A stretch of DNA of 31,721 bases, taken from the NCBI GenBank assembly GCA_900543945.1, contig UQTN01000006.1:1-31721 (forward strand), in the 5' to 3' direction. Position 1 is the stretch's first letter. Each line of letters starts with the position of its first letter. The position numbers were made by a program, and so were the translations under genes. The notes beneath the pieces are model-generated. The model made no database searches and had not been told where the DNA came from. It was given only the letters and a program-made list of their open reading frames with translations. This stretch comes from an uncultured Collinsella sp. Its GTDB lineage: Bacteria > Actinomycetota > Coriobacteriia > Coriobacteriales > Coriobacteriaceae. This document shows positions 8,197-15,078 of the stretch, in pieces.

Positions 8197-8235
8197 AAAC
8201 CACCACAAAGGAACAGCGCCTTTGTGGTGGTTTTT
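8197..8235 (+). terminator. Bidirectional terminator after the glycosyltransferase
   Basis: AAACCACCACAAAGG (8197-8211) pairs perfectly over 15 bases with CCTTTGTGGTGGTTT (8219-8233), followed by TT. It begins 10 bases past the stop codon. The stem is almost identical to that at 554-594. Confidence 0.85.
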
Positions 8236-8266
8236 GCGTTTGAGCTGCTGCCCAAGGAGGTGTTCG

Positions 8267-8689
8267 ATGGTCTATATCCCGTTTTGGATTTGCATCTTTG
8301 CCGGCGCGGCGATTGATGCCCGTGAGCGGCGTTTTCCCAATGAGCTTGCTGGCGCGTGTGCCGTGGCGGCGTTTGCAGGCGTTTGGCTCGACAGGGGCAT
8401 TAACACGGCGCTTGACCACGCCGGTCTTGCGGTCATCGTCTACCTTGCCCTTGTGCTTACTGAGTCGCTCTCGCGTCGTGCTCGTCACGCTCCCGGCATT
8501 GGCATGGGGGACGCCAAGGCGCTCTATGCCCTTTGTACCTTCGATCCCCTGGGTGGCATCGTTGCGTTTGCTGCCTCGCTCCTTGCCCTTGCTGTCACCT
8601 GTCTCATCGCAAAATCGCGCTCCTTGCCATTGCTGCCGTTTTTGGTGCCGATATTTGCCATAATCGAGGTTGTTGGTAGTACGTTGTAA
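8267..8689 (+). CDS. A24-family prepilin peptidase (TadV/CpaA-like), orphan
   Basis: This 140-residue integral membrane protein has the pattern of the catalytic half of type IV prepilin peptidases: Asp17 in IDARERRFPN and Asp82 in GIGMGDAK, the two active-site aspartates of family A24. It lacks the N-terminal methylase domain, as TadV/CpaA proteins do. Four or five hydrophobic segments are visible. The start is the ATG at 8267 with AAGGAGG six bases upstream; an earlier in-frame ATG lies inside the terminator stem and has no ribosome site. No prepilin, ATPase or secretin gene is nearby, so its substrate must be encoded elsewhere. It may be read with the dGTPase gene 31 bases downstream. Confidence 0.8.
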   Translation: MVYIPFWICIFAGAAIDARERRFPNELAGACAVAAFAGVWLDRGINTALDHAGLAVIVYLALVLTESLSRRARHAPGIGMGDAKALYALCTFDPLGGIVAFAASLLALAVTCLIAKSRSLPLLPFLVPIFAIIEVVGSTL

Positions 8690-8720
8690 CCGTTTGCGCG
8701 CCCTTTTTAAGGAGCATGCC

Positions 8721-9968
8721 ATGGCAATCAATCAACAGACAGCCGCCATCAAGGCTCGTATGGATCGCATTCCCGCGGCGTTGTCGCCCGAGCTGGTCGA
8801 GCGTATCGCCGTCGACCGCGCCTCGGGTGTCGTTAATCCCTATCGATGCGGTGACGGCCAGGTCATCCGACGTGTCGATCGGGCTGCAGACGAGGGCACG
8901 CTCATGCGTCCGGCCTTCATGCGCGATACCGAAAAGATTCTGCATCTGCCCGCATACTCCCGTTATGCAGGCAAAACGCAGGTCTTTAGCTTCCGTAGCA
9001 ATGATGACCTGTCGCGCCGCGGTCTGCACGTGCAGCTCGTCTCGCGCATTGCGCGCGATATCGGTCGCGCCCTGGGGCTCAATTGCGATCTGATCGAGGC
9101 GATTGGCTTAGGCCACGACTTGGGCCACACGCCTTTTGGCCATGCCGGTGAGCGATTCCTCAACGATATCTATCACAAGCGCACGGGTCGTTATTTTTTC
9201 CATAACGTGCAGTCGGTCCGCGTGCTCGACGCGCTGTACGGCCGCAACGTGTCGCTCCAGACGCTCGACGGCGTTCTGTGTCACAACGGCGAGTACGAGC
9301 GACGTGTGTTTGAGCTTTCGGACATGGGCTCTTTTGACCAGTTCGATCAGACGGTTGAGGATTGCATTGCCACGGGTTATAGCGCAATCGAGCACCTGCG
9401 CCCCATGACGCTCGAGGGCTGTGTGGTTCGCATCTCGGATATCCTTGCCTACGTGGGGCGCGATCGCCAAGACGCCATTGCGGCGGGTCTGCTGTCAACC
9501 GACGCCTTTGACGATGACCTGGGCGGAGCATACAACAGTTGGATTCTTACGCATGCCTCCATCGATATCGTCGAGCACAGCTATGGCAAGCCACGCATCG
9601 AGATGAGCGAGGACCTGTTTGAGGAAATCCGCCGAGCCAAGCGCGAGAACTACGAGAAGATTTATAGCAAGGGCGGCATCGAGGGCGACTCCGAATCGGA
9701 GCTGCGTGAGGCCTTCGAAAAGCTCTACGACCGTTGCCTGCGGGATATAAACGAAGGCAACGAGTCTTCGTATATCTTTAAACACCACATTTTGCGCATT
9801 GAGCAGCAGCTTTCCTACTACGATCGCACCTATGCCTGGCAGGACGATAAGGACCAGGCGGTCGTGGATTACATTGCAAGCATGACGGATGGCTATTTCT
9901 GCGAGCTTACGAGCAAGTTGTTTCCGGGATTGAAGTTTCCGCACCGTACCTATATTAACGAACGGTAG
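8721..9968 (+). CDS. dgt: dGTP triphosphohydrolase-like HD-domain protein
   Basis: The protein should remove triphosphate from dGTP or related dNTPs and so trim nucleotide pools. The HD metal site is complete: His103 (LHVQLVSRIARDI), His132-Asp133 (GHDLGHTPFGHAGE, with His136 and His141 after it), and a later Asp in the CVVRISDILAYVGRDRQDA helix. The length of 415 residues fits the shorter dGTPase type-2 group rather than the roughly 500-residue E. coli Dgt. The start is the ATG at 8721 with AAGGAG six bases upstream. In this group the substrate is often broader than dGTP, so the symbol is a family assignment. Confidence 0.88.
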   Translation: MAINQQTAAIKARMDRIPAALSPELVERIAVDRASGVVNPYRCGDGQVIRRVDRAADEGTLMRPAFMRDTEKILHLPAYSRYAGKTQVFSFRSNDDLSRRGLHVQLVSRIARDIGRALGLNCDLIEAIGLGHDLGHTPFGHAGERFLNDIYHKRTGRYFFHNVQSVRVLDALYGRNVSLQTLDGVLCHNGEYERRVFELSDMGSFDQFDQTVEDCIATGYSAIEHLRPMTLEGCVVRISDILAYVGRDRQDAIAAGLLSTDAFDDDLGGAYNSWILTHASIDIVEHSYGKPRIEMSEDLFEEIRRAKRENYEKIYSKGGIEGDSESELREAFEKLYDRCLRDINEGNESSYIFKHHILRIEQQLSYYDRTYAWQDDKDQAVVDYIASMTDGYFCELTSKLFPGLKFPHRTYINER

Positions 9969-9983
9969 TTCGTATATATTCGG

Positions 9984-9989
9984 TATACT
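9984..9989 (+). promoter_or_regulatory. Possible -10 box before rarA
   Basis: TATACT lies 40 bases before the rarA start in a short AT-rich gap. No convincing -35 element is present at the expected distance. Confidence 0.3.
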
Positions 9990-10028
9990 GTTCGTGGAAA
10001 ACGTTTTTGATTGACGCACGGGATGGCT

Positions 10029-11378
10029 ATGGACGACCTTTTTTCTGCTTCGACGCGCGAGCGTTCCTTTCAGAATGCGCCGCTTGCGGTGCGCATGCGG
10101 CCCAATTCGCTCGACGAGTATGTGGGCCAGCAAAAGGCCGTCGGTAAGGGCTCGTGGTTGCGTGCCGCGATTGAGCACGACGTGCTGTCGAGTGTGATCC
10201 TGTACGGGCCGGCCGGTACGGGCAAAACGACGCTGGCCCATATTATCGCCAACCATACCAAGAGCGAGTTTGTCGAGGTCAGTGCCGTGACGGGCACCGT
10301 AAAGGACTTGCGCCGCGTGATTGACGAGGCCAAGACGCGCCTGAATACCTACGACCGCCGCACCATTCTATTCATCGATGAGATTCACCGCTTCTCCAAG
10401 TCACAGCAGGATGCCCTGCTGCATGTAGTTGAGAACCGTACCGTCATTATGATTGGTGCTACGACGGAGAATCCGTACTTCGAGGTCAACTCGGCGTTGC
10501 TCTCGCGCGGTCGCGTGGTGGAGCTTGAACATCTTAAAGACGAGGATATCGCCACACTCATTGAGCGTGCGCTCGAGGCGCCGCAGGGTTTGAACGGCAA
10601 ATTCTACGCCGATGAGGATACGGTTAAGACCATCTGCACGCTGGCTGCGGGCGACGCTCGCTCGGCGCTCACGACGCTCGAGCTTGCGAGCGAGATTGCC
10701 GTCACGCGTCCCGATACCGAGGGAACGTCAGCGCCGGCGGCGGGGGAACGCTATCCCATTACCGTGGATGACGTGAAGATCGCCAATCCACGTCGTGGGT
10801 TTTCGTATGACAAAAACGGTGACATGCACTACGACATTATCAGTGCGTTTATTAAATCTATGCGCGGCAGCGATCCCGATGCCACGATCTATTGGCTCGC
10901 GCGCATGATCGATGCAGGGGAGGATCCCAAGTTTATCGCTCGCCGCATTATGATTCAGGCTTCCGAGGATGTTGGCAACGCCGACCCGCAGGCGCTTTTG
11001 GTGGCACATGCCGCATTTAAATCTGCCGAGGTCATTGGCTATCCCGAGTGTCGCATCAACCTGGCTCAGGCTGCGCTCTATGTGTGCCTGGCGCCTAAGT
11101 CCAACGCGTGCGAGGCCTCGATCGATGCGGCGCTGGCCGATATCCACAGCAGTGGTCTTCGCGAGGTGCCCAGCTACCTGCGCGATCGTCATCGCCCAGG
11201 CAGCGATGAATATGGCGTGTATAAGTATCCGCACGATTATCCCGAAGGCTGGGTCGATCAGCGCTATTTGCCCGAGGGGTTGGAGCGCGGCGCGTTCTGG
11301 CAGCCTGCCGGCCGCGGTTGGGAAGAGTGGCGTGTTGAGCAAAGCGAACGCGACCGTAGCGGTAATGCTCCGAAGTAA
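10029..11378 (+). CDS. rarA: RarA/MgsA-type AAA+ ATPase
   Basis: This is a clamp-loader-related ATPase that acts at stalled replication forks and on single-stranded DNA gaps. Walker A is at residues 60-67 (GPAGTGKT), Walker B is FIDEIHRF, and sensor 1 is IGATTENPYFEVN. After the AAA+ part comes the family's C-terminal tetramerisation region (ISAFIKSMRGSDPDA, YWLARMIDAGEDPKFIARR). The 449-residue length is usual. The ATG at 10029 is preferred because ACGGG lies seven bases before it; an ATG two codons earlier and a TTG four codons before that are also in frame. It has a strongly acidic and aromatic C-terminus (PEGWVDQRYLPEG), common in the family. Confidence 0.93.
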   Translation: MDDLFSASTRERSFQNAPLAVRMRPNSLDEYVGQQKAVGKGSWLRAAIEHDVLSSVILYGPAGTGKTTLAHIIANHTKSEFVEVSAVTGTVKDLRRVIDEAKTRLNTYDRRTILFIDEIHRFSKSQQDALLHVVENRTVIMIGATTENPYFEVNSALLSRGRVVELEHLKDEDIATLIERALEAPQGLNGKFYADEDTVKTICTLAAGDARSALTTLELASEIAVTRPDTEGTSAPAAGERYPITVDDVKIANPRRGFSYDKNGDMHYDIISAFIKSMRGSDPDATIYWLARMIDAGEDPKFIARRIMIQASEDVGNADPQALLVAHAAFKSAEVIGYPECRINLAQAALYVCLAPKSNACEASIDAALADIHSSGLREVPSYLRDRHRPGSDEYGVYKYPHDYPEGWVDQRYLPEGLERGAFWQPAGRGWEEWRVEQSERDRSGNAPK

Positions 11379-11409
11379 CTGCTGATTATTTTGTCCCAGG
11401 ATCTCACGC

Positions 11410-11440
11410 TTGGCATGTTCGGTCCCCTTTGGGGTACGAT
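11410..11440 (+). promoter_or_regulatory. Possible promoter of the sigma-factor operon
   Basis: TTGGCA (11410-11415) and TACGAT (11435-11440) are 19 bases apart, slightly long. The same -10 area reads GGGTAC, which is reminiscent of SigB-type -10 boxes (GGGTAT), but no GTTT -35 is found at the right spacing. Control by the operon's own sigma factor is therefore only a suggestion. Confidence 0.4.
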
Positions 11441-11478
11441 GAACAGCGTCTGTATTTCGATTCCTTTGGGAGGCTTGT

Positions 11479-12066
11479 ATGAGTCCCATTCAAATCGCCC
11501 TGCTGTTGCTCGCCGTTGCCGGCGTGTGGGCTGTTGTCGAGCTCGCGCTCACGCTGCGCAAGACCCGCACCGTCGTTGATTCGCTCGACAAGACGGTGAG
11601 TGACCTTAACAATACGCTCGCCGAGGCACAGCCTGTGGTGGCAAAGCTCGACGGCGCTGTCGATGAGCTCACCCCCGCGCTGGCACAGGTTGAGCCGCTC
11701 CTCAAGTCGAGCAAGACTGCCGTTGATGCTCTGACGTCTAACCTCGTTGAGGTTGAGGCGGTCGTTCGCGACATCTCCGAGGTCACGGGCAGCGTGGCCG
11801 AGGCCAGCAATGCCGTATCGAGCGTGACTGATTCTGCTGCTGGCGCCGTGCAGAAGCTCTTCAATAAGGTGAAGGCTCCTGCAGCCGACGCCGATCGCAA
11901 GCTCGCCGCTGCCGCCGCCGAGGCCGAGCAGCCTACTGAGCGCGTTCTGATTGGCGATGACGATGCCGCTGCTGACGACGATGATGTTCAGAAGCCCGCT
12001 GCTAAGCCTGCTCAGTATTACACTTATACGCCTGCCGAGACCTCCGAGGAGTCCTGCGATGAGTAG
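11479..12066 (+). CDS. DUF948-like membrane-anchored coiled-coil protein
   Basis: This 195-residue protein has one N-terminal membrane helix (about residues 5-24), a long heptad-rich coiled coil (about 30-125, repeating VVxxLDxTVxDL and similar), and an acidic, Ala-rich tail (DDDAAADDDD, then YYTYTPAETSEESCDE). This architecture matches DUF948/YtxG-type proteins, which in Bacillus belong to the general stress regulon. That matches its position as first gene of a unit with an anti-sigma-like gene and a SigB-family sigma factor. The start is an ATG with GGGAGG six bases before it. Its stop overlaps the next start by 8 bases. The molecular function is not known. Confidence 0.7.
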   Translation: MSPIQIALLLLAVAGVWAVVELALTLRKTRTVVDSLDKTVSDLNNTLAEAQPVVAKLDGAVDELTPALAQVEPLLKSSKTAVDALTSNLVEVEAVVRDISEVTGSVAEASNAVSSVTDSAAGAVQKLFNKVKAPAADADRKLAAAAAEAEQPTERVLIGDDDAAADDDDVQKPAAKPAQYYTYTPAETSEESCDE

Positions 12067-12436
12067 CGAAGCAACCTGCCCCATTACGCTGAGCGTTGCC
12101 GGTGATCCGCGTCTCGCGCGCTTGGTGCGCATGACGGCCGCCAACGTCGGCGCCCTGTGCTCTATGTCCGTTGATCGCATCGAGGACATTCGTATGGCTG
12201 CCGAAGAAGCCTTCATCTTTGGCTGCACGGCTGTTGATTCCGACGATATCTCGATCAAATTCGATGTCGACGAATCGCATGTGGGCATGACCTTTACCTT
12301 TGGCGACCAGGCGACTGTCGATGAGGATGACCAGGCTGCCGTGTATGCCGAGCTCATTTTGGCGAGCGTGTGTGACTCTTACGAAAAGACTACAGCGCCC
12401 CTAACGCTTTCCCTCGACCTCAAGGCGGATATCTAA
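12059..12436 (+). CDS. RsbW-like anti-sigma factor homologue with degenerate ATP site
   Basis: The 125-residue product aligns by eye with the N-terminal half of RsbW/SpoIIAB anti-sigma kinases: VAGDPRLARLVRMTAANVG, then RIEDIRMAAEEAFIFGC, where RsbW has an EAxxNA N-box. Here the key Asn is Phe54 and the later DxGxG and GGLGL boxes are absent (FGDQATVDEDDQ instead). It therefore probably cannot bind ATP or act as a kinase, though it might still hold the sigma factor encoded next to it. The start is the ATG at 12059 with GAGGAG seven bases upstream, overlapping the previous gene by 8 bases. No RsbV-type antagonist gene is in the window. Confidence 0.6.
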   Translation: MSSEATCPITLSVAGDPRLARLVRMTAANVGALCSMSVDRIEDIRMAAEEAFIFGCTAVDSDDISIKFDVDESHVGMTFTFGDQATVDEDDQAAVYAELILASVCDSYEKTTAPLTLSLDLKADI

Positions 12437-12437
12437 T

Positions 12438-13229
12438 ATGACCGAACGCTCCCGGAGCGGCAAGACCGCTTGGGACAAGGAGAAAACCCGCGAGCTGTTT
12501 CGTCGTTATAAGGAGACCGGTGATCCGGATGCTCGCGAGCAGCTCGTCATGTCCCATATGAACCTGGTAAGGTTTCTTGCCAACAAATTCAAGAACCGCG
12601 GCGAGCCGCTCGATGACCTTTTGCAGGTCGGGTACTTGGGCTTGCTCAAGGCTATCGATCGCTTTGATCCCGAGCGCGGACTCGAGTTCACGACGTTTGC
12701 CACGCCCACCATCTTGGGCGAGATCAAGCGTCACTTCCGTGACAAGGGCTGGAGCGTGCGCGTGCCTCGTCGCCTGCAGGAGCTTTCTGCCAAGGTTAAC
12801 CAGGCTACCGACAAGCTTACCAACGAGTTGCAGCGCTCGCCCAAGGTTGAGGAAATCGCCGATTACCTTGGCGTGACCGTCGACGAGGTGCTCGAAGCCA
12901 TGGAATCGTCCTCGGCCTACACCTCGGTGCCCATCGAGGCTCCCGGCGCGTCCGACTCCGACGATGCTCCCTCGATTCTCGATCGCTATGCCGACGACGA
13001 CAACGAGCTCGACTTTACCGATGACCGCCTGGTAATCGAGGAAGCCATCCGCGATTTCTCGCCGCGCGAGCGTGAGGTGATCGAGCTACGCTTTGTGAAG
13101 GGCATGACCCAGATCGAGATCGCCAAGAAGCTGGGCATTTCGCAGGTGCAGGTCTCGCGCCTACTGCGCCGCACCCTCAAGAAGATTCAAGACAAGATTG
13201 ACCCTGACGGAGTAATGGTTCGTTCATGA
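12438..13229 (+). CDS. sigB: SigB/SigF-family RNA polymerase sigma factor
   Basis: This is a 263-residue group-3 sigma factor. Region 2 (about 30-105) includes the core-binding stretch DDLLQVGYLGLLKAIDRFDPERGLEF and the -10 helix FTTFATPTILGEIKRHFRDKGW. Region 3 (VRVPRRLQELSAKV onward) and region 4 follow, with the recognition helix GMTQIEIAKKLGISQVQVSRLLRR near the C-terminus. An acidic loop (SDSDDAPSILDRYADDDNELD) lies between regions 3 and 4. The pattern matches SigB/SigF of general stress response or sporulation; since Coriobacteriia do not form spores, stress response is more likely. It starts one base after the RsbW-like gene and overlaps the downstream gene by 4 bases. Confidence 0.9.
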   Translation: MTERSRSGKTAWDKEKTRELFRRYKETGDPDAREQLVMSHMNLVRFLANKFKNRGEPLDDLLQVGYLGLLKAIDRFDPERGLEFTTFATPTILGEIKRHFRDKGWSVRVPRRLQELSAKVNQATDKLTNELQRSPKVEEIADYLGVTVDEVLEAMESSSAYTSVPIEAPGASDSDDAPSILDRYADDDNELDFTDDRLVIEEAIRDFSPREREVIELRFVKGMTQIEIAKKLGISQVQVSRLLRRTLKKIQDKIDPDGVMVRS

Positions 13230-14638
13230 GTGAGCACCCCCAACAAACCGACCGCACGCTGCGCGATACCCGCATTCTGACGCTTCGCATTTGGGCTGTC
13301 GTCGGTTGCATCGTCATCGCCGCCGTCATCTTTAACCTTATGGGCATCCTGGCACCGGTTATTGAGTTTCTTGCCGTCGGCTCCATCATTGCTTTTGTGA
13401 TGTCCCCGATCACCAACTGGCTCGAGCACCATGGCGTGAATCGCGGCATCGGTTCGCTTATCGCGCTTATTGTGGTCGTTGCTGTGCTCGTCGGTGTCGT
13501 TTGCATCTTGTCGCCGATTCTCTTTGGTCAGATCATGGAAGTCCTGAGCCGCCTGCCCGAGCAGCTTCGTGTTGCGGGTGGCGACCTCAACGAGATGATC
13601 TCGCATGCCAAGACGCTCAACAACACGCCGCTCAAGGAGTATCTGGACGATAATCTTTCGTCGCTGGTTGCCGTGGCATCGAAGTATGTGTCTCAGATCG
13701 CTGCCGAGCTTGGCCGCGGTGTGTTCCCGCTCATCACCAATACAGCCTCGCAGTTGTTCGTGATCTTCCTTGGTCTGGTGCTTGCGTACTGGATGGCCTG
13801 CGACTACCCTCGCATGCACCACGAGATTTGCACCATCATCGGTCAGGAGAAGGAGACCTCGTACCGCTTTATGGTCGCCATCCTTTCTCGCTCTGTCGGC
13901 GGCTACATGCGCGGTATGGTCGTGACGTCCATCTGCGGTGGTTTCCTCGCCTTTATCGGTTTTATGATCATCGGCCATCCGTATGCGGCGCTCATGGCCA
14001 TCTTTACCGGCATCATGCATTTGGTTCCTGTCGTCGGTCCCTGGGTGAGCGCAGCAATCGCCACAGTGCTCGGTTTCATGTTCAGCCCCATGTTGGCGTT
14101 ATGGACGCTCATCGTGACGATGGTCGCTCAAAACGTCACCGATAACGTAATTTCGCCTAAGGTCATGCAGAGCTCGGTGCAGGTGCATCCCATCATGAGC
14201 CTCACGGCGCTCGTTATTGGCTCGGCACTCATGGGTCCTATTGGCATGATCATTGCCATTCCGCTGTGCGCAGCCCTCAAGGGCATTTTCGTCTACTACT
14301 TTGAGAACGAGACCGGCCGCCAGCTTGTGGCCTATGACGGCGCCGTGTTTAAGGGCACGCCGTACCGCGATGCCGATGGCAACCCGGTCGCCGCCTATGA
14401 CGCGCTCGGGGACGATACGTTCATCTATGAGTCCGAGCTCATCGGCAACGAGACCGCGCCCGAGGCCAAGGCTATGCCCAAGCCCGAGCTCGATAATCCC
14501 TGGATCAAGCTCTCGGGTCTTCAGCCCGATGCCACGGGTTTCTTCAAGAATCCCTTCGCCAAGGATGACGATTCCAACTCTGATGACGATACCAAAACCG
14601 GCATCGACGGGTCCATGGACGATTCGGATTCTAAATAG
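13226..14638 (+). CDS. AI-2E family transporter-like membrane protein
   Basis: This 470-residue protein has about seven or eight membrane segments and belongs to the AI-2E transporter/YtvI/YdiK permease family. Typical signs are the early pair of hydrophobic helices (about 19-75), a soluble central stretch (LSRLPEQLRVAGGDLNEMI), and later helices with HLVPVVGPWVSAAIA and QNVTDNVISPKVMQSSVQVHP, the family signature. The C-terminal 90 residues are hydrophilic and acidic (DDDSNSDDDTKTGIDGS). Members export small molecules or ions; autoinducer transport is not implied. The start overlaps the sigB stop (ATGA), so it is co-translated with the sigma factor. Confidence 0.88.
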   Translation: MSEHPQQTDRTLRDTRILTLRIWAVVGCIVIAAVIFNLMGILAPVIEFLAVGSIIAFVMSPITNWLEHHGVNRGIGSLIALIVVVAVLVGVVCILSPILFGQIMEVLSRLPEQLRVAGGDLNEMISHAKTLNNTPLKEYLDDNLSSLVAVASKYVSQIAAELGRGVFPLITNTASQLFVIFLGLVLAYWMACDYPRMHHEICTIIGQEKETSYRFMVAILSRSVGGYMRGMVVTSICGGFLAFIGFMIIGHPYAALMAIFTGIMHLVPVVGPWVSAAIATVLGFMFSPMLALWTLIVTMVAQNVTDNVISPKVMQSSVQVHPIMSLTALVIGSALMGPIGMIIAIPLCAALKGIFVYYFENETGRQLVAYDGAVFKGTPYRDADGNPVAAYDALGDDTFIYESELIGNETAPEAKAMPKPELDNPWIKLSGLQPDATGFFKNPFAKDDDSNSDDDTKTGIDGSMDDSDSK

Positions 14639-14644
14639 GCCCCA

Positions 14645-14884
14645 TTAACGTTTCTTGAAGTTGTAAATGACAAGAAACGCGAGCAAAGCGATTGATAAGG
14701 GACCGGCAACATAGAAAAAGAGAATGTCAATTGCGCGTAAAGTGTAATAAGCCTTATCGCCGGACATTACTGCATACAACACGTAGCCAACTGCTGGTTG
14801 GTTTGCGTACCAGCAGGAGAAAGCCAATAGCGTTAAAAGTGCCGCTAACAGAAGTGCATTGAGGAAAAATCGTTTGCTTTTCAT
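14645..14884 (-). CDS. Small two-helix membrane protein of unknown function
   Basis: This 79-residue protein has two strong hydrophobic segments (about 8-28 and 50-74) and a basic C-terminus (YNFKKR). A very good ribosome site (AAGGAG, six bases before the ATG) and a -35/-10 pair upstream on the same strand support a real gene. Its base composition is clearly more AT-rich than the neighbouring genes, which hints at acquisition. It is convergent with the AI-2E gene (6 bases between stops) and divergent from alaS. I do not recognise the family. Confidence 0.7.
   Translation of the reverse strand: MKSKRFFLNALLLAALLTLLAFSCWYANQPAVGYVLYAVMSGDKAYYTLRAIDILFFYVAGPLSIALLAFLVIYNFKKR
14649..14679. terminator. 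Inverted repeat at the convergent gene ends
   Basis: CGTTTCTTG (14649-14657) pairs perfectly with CAAGAAACG (14671-14679). It lies within the last codons of the small - strand gene and just after the AI-2E stop. There is no clear T-run, so terminator function is uncertain. Confidence 0.35.
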
Positions 14885-14910
14885 CGATCGCTCCTTCCGG
14901 GTGACTCTTA

Positions 14911-14939
14911 TATGTAATTCTACAGCAGTCCTTTTTCAA
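14911..14939 (-). promoter_or_regulatory. Promoter of the small membrane protein gene
   Basis: On the - strand, TTGAAA (14939-14934) and TACATA (14916-14911) are separated by exactly 17 bases. The transcript would start about 20 bases before the start codon. Confidence 0.65.
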
Positions 14940-14976
14940 AGGATCGCACAGTACTAAATAACGTGCACTTTCGCTG

Positions 14977-15006
14977 GAGGGTCGCTGTTTGGCGGCCCTC
15001 TTTTTT
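14977..15006 (+). terminator. Hairpin with T-run ahead of alaS
   Basis: GAGGGTCGC (14977-14985) pairs with GCGGCCCTC (14992-15000) with one G-T pair, followed by six T residues. It reads as a + strand terminator. It may stop transcripts coming from the sigma-factor operon, or a very short leader. Its T-run overlaps the -35 box of the alaS promoter. Confidence 0.65.
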
Positions 15007-15032
15007 GCACAGGCGCGGTGGGATGGTAATAT
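15005..15032 (+). promoter_or_regulatory. Promoter of alaS
   Basis: TTGCAC (15005-15010) and TAATAT (15027-15032) are spaced 16 bases apart. The predicted start near 15039 gives a leader of about 40 bases before the alaS ATG. Confidence 0.6.
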
Positions 15033-15078
15033 CGTTACGTTTGAACTGTTTCGATGTGAAACCGAGGAGATTCCCTCT

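Noticed and set aside
11408..11437. SigB-type promoter giving autoregulation
   Set aside because: GGGTAC is present as a -10, but no GTTT-type -35 lies at 12-15 bases; kept only as a remark on the promoter feature.
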